Positions 34,401 to 36,091 of a DNA stretch of 36,091 bases are shown one piece after another. The notes under the pieces are model-generated. The model was not told where the DNA came from and did no database searches. It was given only the letters and a program-made list of their open reading frames with translations. Made by a program: the position numbers and the translations under genes. Source of the DNA: Hylemonella gracilis (lineage in GTDB: Bacteria; Pseudomonadota; Gammaproteobacteria; Burkholderiales; Burkholderiaceae_C); assembly GCA_945862005.1 (NCBI GenBank), contig CAMAWQ010000007.1, forward strand, positions 1 to 36,091, in the 5' to 3' direction. Numbering within the stretch: the stretch's first letter is position 1; the number at the start of each line of letters is the position of its first letter.

Positions 34401-34504
34401 CCGAAGCCCTACGCCAAGCCATGCTCCAAACCATGAAAGACAAACGATTTGCCCACCCGGCCTTTTGGGCACCTTATGCGTTGGTGGGAGAGGGTGGTCG
34501 GTAA
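31481..34504 (+). CDS. Cassette gene 5: exported helical-repeat (TPR-like) plus CHAT protease
   Basis: Up to 1007 aa (numbering from TTG 31481, which has GAGG upstream; ATG 31505 or 31514 are alternatives and keep the signal peptide). The signal sequence RSWRWLVLVLSVGGLVCLLHP ends SLA before QSDA (about residue 39). Residues 120-480 are a long helical array with TPR-like pairs, for example NAEWSLREAYKLAKEF and LGLTDEAKAYAEKSLALL. The CHAT domain occupies about 600-1007 with H865 in VFATHG and C914 in LSACNTAGADG, both intact, plus GLARGFFYAGSRSLLVTHW, a strong family signature. CHAT is a caspase/separase-like clan-CD fold; TPR-CHAT proteases are usually cytoplasmic, so the signal peptide is notable. 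Last gene of the cassette. Confidence 0.92.
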   Translation: MNTPSATQMTHMSRSWRWLVLVLSVGGLVCLLHPSLSLAQSDAPETLQLPSEELARLREVLNRPIDPNSLNQTKEELYKLKDNAAWRLGDMVKREEVLREWAQISNDGKWTLRDYLAGTEKRAEAYAIGKELIEVMKFPPSAARIRVTLASNNIDDSNLKEAGRLLDQAEKIIKEEWRNVPPRGANTFHMARAEMEFHNIKALYLWRMSRWAESVQSSELSIRKGKEMIKNDAQADERQKQFSKNYLIFCHNILALTQMTSGQYANAEWSLREAYKLAKEFKFSDNQLIGVFNRYADLRNALGLTDEAKAYAEKSLALLTAQGYKPGSFNWVFASNKISLALTIAGKWKEALNQFELVDQEVSKLKTQSSQSRLSFVRGLVYMNNDKATDALKYLEPTFKWHVQNFGENHYQTAVAGGLLASALSLSGQPTLARPQFEQAMRNITAPEVLTGDFAETAFQKAAKRFVFQTYLQLLSKTASQNPKDAETIFGLADFLNASSVQQALSDAAVRSGIDVPVLSDIIRKEQDAKGEMTSLLSYLSSQSGEGDVRRITPQVVEQMRVRLRELEAERRKYKEDIAQRFPDYFQLIQPRSPKPSDIAKLLKPDEVFVSVLPMDAETFVWGINAQGDIHFHRWALSEKAMNALVERVRQTLDVAGYGTQAPAFDAAGSHQIYQGLLGPLERMLAGKHHMVLATSGPLAKLPLAVLVRTTGKAKAAAPHYLIQDMAVSHVPTASGWMALKRFGKVGTTGRPLVAWGDPVFEAKQLAINTSGSAQVRSALAIRSVLEPRTLPQGGLETGVMNFVDYAQLAPLPETRDEVLELAQILGSLPDQDLFLGPKATRKSVLQHSSSGQLAQKQVVVFATHGLLAGDLPNLNQPALAMAVTSNPAESPLLTLDDVLSLKLNADWVVLSACNTAGADGKAQEALSGLARGFFYAGSRSLLVTHWSVESESAMLLTTRTFEAYKTHPDMRRAEALRQAMLQTMKDKRFAHPAFWAPYALVGEGGR

Positions 34505-34522
34505 ATTTTGGTCGTCCAAAAT
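34505..34522. terminator. Small inverted repeat at the end of the cassette
   Basis: ATTTTGG and CCAAAAT flank a TCGT loop immediately after the CHAT stop codon. A 7-bp AT-rich stem without a T-tract is a weak terminator at best. It lies in the 43-base convergent gap between the CHAT gene and the epimerase. Confidence 0.3.
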
Positions 34523-34547
34523 GGAGTCAAACGTCATCCTATCTGGA

Positions 34548-35504
34548 TTAAGACCTCAATCCATCCTCCACTTTCGGATACCAAAGCCTTAAACCCAGCT
34601 CCTGCTTCATGCGCTGATTGCTTAACCGGCGCGATTCGCTCATAAAGCTCAGCAGCATGGGGGACAGACGTTGCTGAGCATCGGCTCGTGAAATCAGCTC
34701 GGGCTTGGGCAGGCCGAACAGTTCGGCCGCCAAATCAAAGTACTCACCCATGGAGAGGTCGGAGTCGTCGCACACGTTGTAAATACGCTGGGGCGCAGCC
34801 CGCCACAGAGCTGCAATGCAGGCGCGGGCCAGGTCGTTGGCATGAATGTGGTTGGTGTACACGTCGTCTTGCGGCAGCAGCGCGGGGGTGCCCCGCAGCA
34901 AGCGCTCGCGTGGGGTGCCACCTTCGCGGTCTGGGGCGTAAATGCCCGGAATACGCAGCACACTCACCCAAACCCCCGTGGCACGCCCCAGCCAGCGCAG
35001 GTGCTGCTCTGCATCGCCCCTGCGCTGGGCGCGGGCGGTTTGAGGGTTGGGTGGCGTGGTTTCTGACGTCCACTGGCCTTGCCGGTCGCCATAAACGCCG
35101 GTTGTGGACCCGTACACCAAAGACGCAGGCAAGCTGCGCAGCCGCAAGGCCCGCACCAGCGCTAGGGTACGCGGGTCAGAGGCCGGAGGCGGGGCAGCAT
35201 TGGCTGGGGGCGCAATATTGGGCGGCGGGGCCAGGTGCAATACCCGCGTGGCTAAGCCCGCCAGGCGGCGCAAGGTGTGTGGCGCATCAAGGTTGCCCAA
35301 AATGGGGGCAGTACCCAAAGCGCGCAGCTCGTCGAGCCGCTGCGGGCTGGAGGTTAGCGCCAACACCCGCAGGGCTTGGGGGCTTTGCGCGGCTTGCAGC
35401 TGGCGCAGCACACGCAAGCCCACATCGCCGCAGCCCACAATCAGCAGCCGTTGGCGGCGAAATCTGGCAGGCAGCGCGCCTAAGGGTGTTTGGTTTGAGG
35501 GCAA
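34548..35504 (-). CDS. NAD(P)-dependent epimerase/dehydratase-like SDR (YeeZ-type)
   Basis: 318 aa, extended/atypical SDR. The cofactor motif LLIVGCGDVGLRVL near residue 20 is the GxGxxG variant of the YeeZ-like group. LVYGSTTGVYGDRQG and SVLRIPGIYAPDR carry the residues that replace the usual YxxxK. HIHANDLARACIAAL and YNVCDDSDLSMGEYFDL follow, as in nucleotide-sugar epimerases. The start appears to be TTG 35502-35504; no ATG is available before an upstream stop. Substrate unknown. It runs toward the CHAT gene and diverges from the reductase gene. Confidence 0.85.
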   Translation of the reverse strand: MPSNQTPLGALPARFRRQRLLIVGCGDVGLRVLRQLQAAQSPQALRVLALTSSPQRLDELRALGTAPILGNLDAPHTLRRLAGLATRVLHLAPPPNIAPPANAAPPPASDPRTLALVRALRLRSLPASLVYGSTTGVYGDRQGQWTSETTPPNPQTARAQRRGDAEQHLRWLGRATGVWVSVLRIPGIYAPDREGGTPRERLLRGTPALLPQDDVYTNHIHANDLARACIAALWRAAPQRIYNVCDDSDLSMGEYFDLAAELFGLPKPELISRADAQQRLSPMLLSFMSESRRLSNQRMKQELGLRLWYPKVEDGLRS

Positions 35505-35549
35505 AATTCCAGCTTCTTAAAAAACTTCAACTCCAAGGATAGCCAAAAC

Positions 35550-36091
35550 ATGTCAACCGCCGTTCCCCACAAGATCCACGTACAACCCAGCGGACGCGAA
35601 TTTACAGTGGAGGGTGAAGAAACCATTTTGGCGGCAGGCATTCGGCAAGGCATTGGCCTGCCCTATGGCTGCAAAGACGGGGCCTGTGGTTCGTGCAAAT
35701 GCAAAAAAATATCGGGCACCGTGGTGCACGGCACTCACCAAAGCAAAGCCCTAAGCGACGAAGAAGAAGCCCAAGGCATGGTGCTGACCTGCTGCGCCGT
35801 GCCCCAAAGCGATGTGGTGCTCGAGTCGCGCCAAGTCACCGAGGCGGGGGCCTTTGCCATTCGCAAAATGCCGGTGCGGGTGAACAGCCTGGCCAAAGTG
35901 TCGGACGATGTGATGGTGCTGAAGCTGCAACTGCCCGCCAATGATGCGTTTCAGTACCACGCGGGCCAGTATGTGGAGTTTTTGCTGCGCGACGGCAGCC
36001 GCCGCAGCTACTCCATGGCCAATGCGCCGCACCTGCTGGCCAAAGAGAGCCCGCAAATTGAGCTGCATATTCGGCACATGCCGGGCGGCAA
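35550..36091 (+). CDS. Ferredoxin-type flavin reductase (CDP-6-deoxy-delta-3,4-glucoseen-reductase-like), 3' end cut off
   Basis: Translation from ATG 35550 runs open for 180 codons to the window edge. The N-terminal plant-type [2Fe-2S] domain has C41, C46 and C49 (GCKDGACGSCKC) and a fourth ligand at C81 in LTCCA. A ferredoxin-reductase FAD domain follows, with HAGQYVEFLLRDGSRRSYSMANAP, whose RxYSxA binds FAD. The NAD-binding part is beyond the window. Such proteins pass electrons from NAD(P)H to oxygenases or dehydrases; in Burkholderiales they are commonly annotated as AscD-like without known partner. AAGGA lies upstream of the ATG. Confidence 0.88.
   Translation, partial: MSTAVPHKIHVQPSGREFTVEGEETILAAGIRQGIGLPYGCKDGACGSCKCKKISGTVVHGTHQSKALSDEEEAQGMVLTCCAVPQSDVVLESRQVTEAGAFAIRKMPVRVNSLAKVSDDVMVLKLQLPANDAFQYHAGQYVEFLLRDGSRRSYSMANAPHLLAKESPQIELHIRHMPGG

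Noticed and set aside
28633-34504. Reading the caspase/CHAT pair as part of a CRISPR-linked (gRAMP/TPR-CHAT) system
   Set aside because: No Cas7-like or Cas11-like gene, no array, and both proteases carry signal peptides, which is incompatible with the cytoplasmic CRISPR complex.

Overview
The window reads as a chromosomal segment of a betaproteobacterium of the order Burkholderiales, most likely family Comamonadaceae (Limnohabitans/Rhodoferax-like). This is inferred from gene content and order (ribF-ileS-lspA, recJ next to an RpfE-like gene, rnm-yciO-M50-trpS, a single lolCD pair, orphan tctBA transport genes), from protein sequence character and from moderate-to-high GC. It is densely coded: no gene-free stretch exceeds about 180 bases. 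Many starts are GTG or TTG, and many neighbours overlap by ATGA or GTGA.

Layout. Positions 1-3315 (minus): 5' part of an acyl-CoA desaturase, an RsmB-like rRNA methyltransferase, purN and a stand-alone HNH nuclease. 3495-7885 (plus): ribF-ileS-lspA (flavin cofactor synthesis, Ile-tRNA charging, prolipoprotein signal peptidase), meeting qorA tail to tail. 8959-11128 (plus): a CHAD protein, a DMT exporter and a small lipoprotein. 11165-15718 (minus): an atypical SDR, a cytoplasmic gamma-glutamyltransferase and tctBA without tctC, with a perfect 18-bp palindrome upstream of tctB. 15831-20378 (minus): a compact run lolC-lolD-tatD-SDR-spermidine-synthase-like. 20464-27749 (plus): RpfE-like, recJ, RNase AM/PHP, DMT transporter, yciO, M50 protease, trpS. 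Then tRNA-Ser(CGA) and tRNA-Leu(CAA). 34548-36091: a YeeZ-like epimerase (minus) and the 5' part of a ferredoxin-reductase-type flavoenzyme (plus).

The stand-out region is 28139-34504, directly downstream of tRNA-Leu. Five tightly packed plus-strand genes all encode exported proteins: a lipoprotein of unrecognised family, a caspase-like (C14) protease with an intact His/Cys dyad, an EF-hand-type loop and a C-terminal DUF4384-like domain, an OmpA-type peptidoglycan-binding protein, a small Ig-like protein, and a large helical-repeat/TPR plus CHAT protease with an intact His/Cys dyad. Two clan-CD proteases, both with export signals, together with a lipoprotein and a wall anchor suggest an envelope-located two-protease module. 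Its function is not known from sequence; proteolytic signalling, stress-triggered death or defence, or envelope maturation are all inference.

The rest is mostly conserved housekeeping. LspA and LolCD, encoded here, would be expected to process and sort the two lipoproteins of the window (10622-11128 and 28139-28636).
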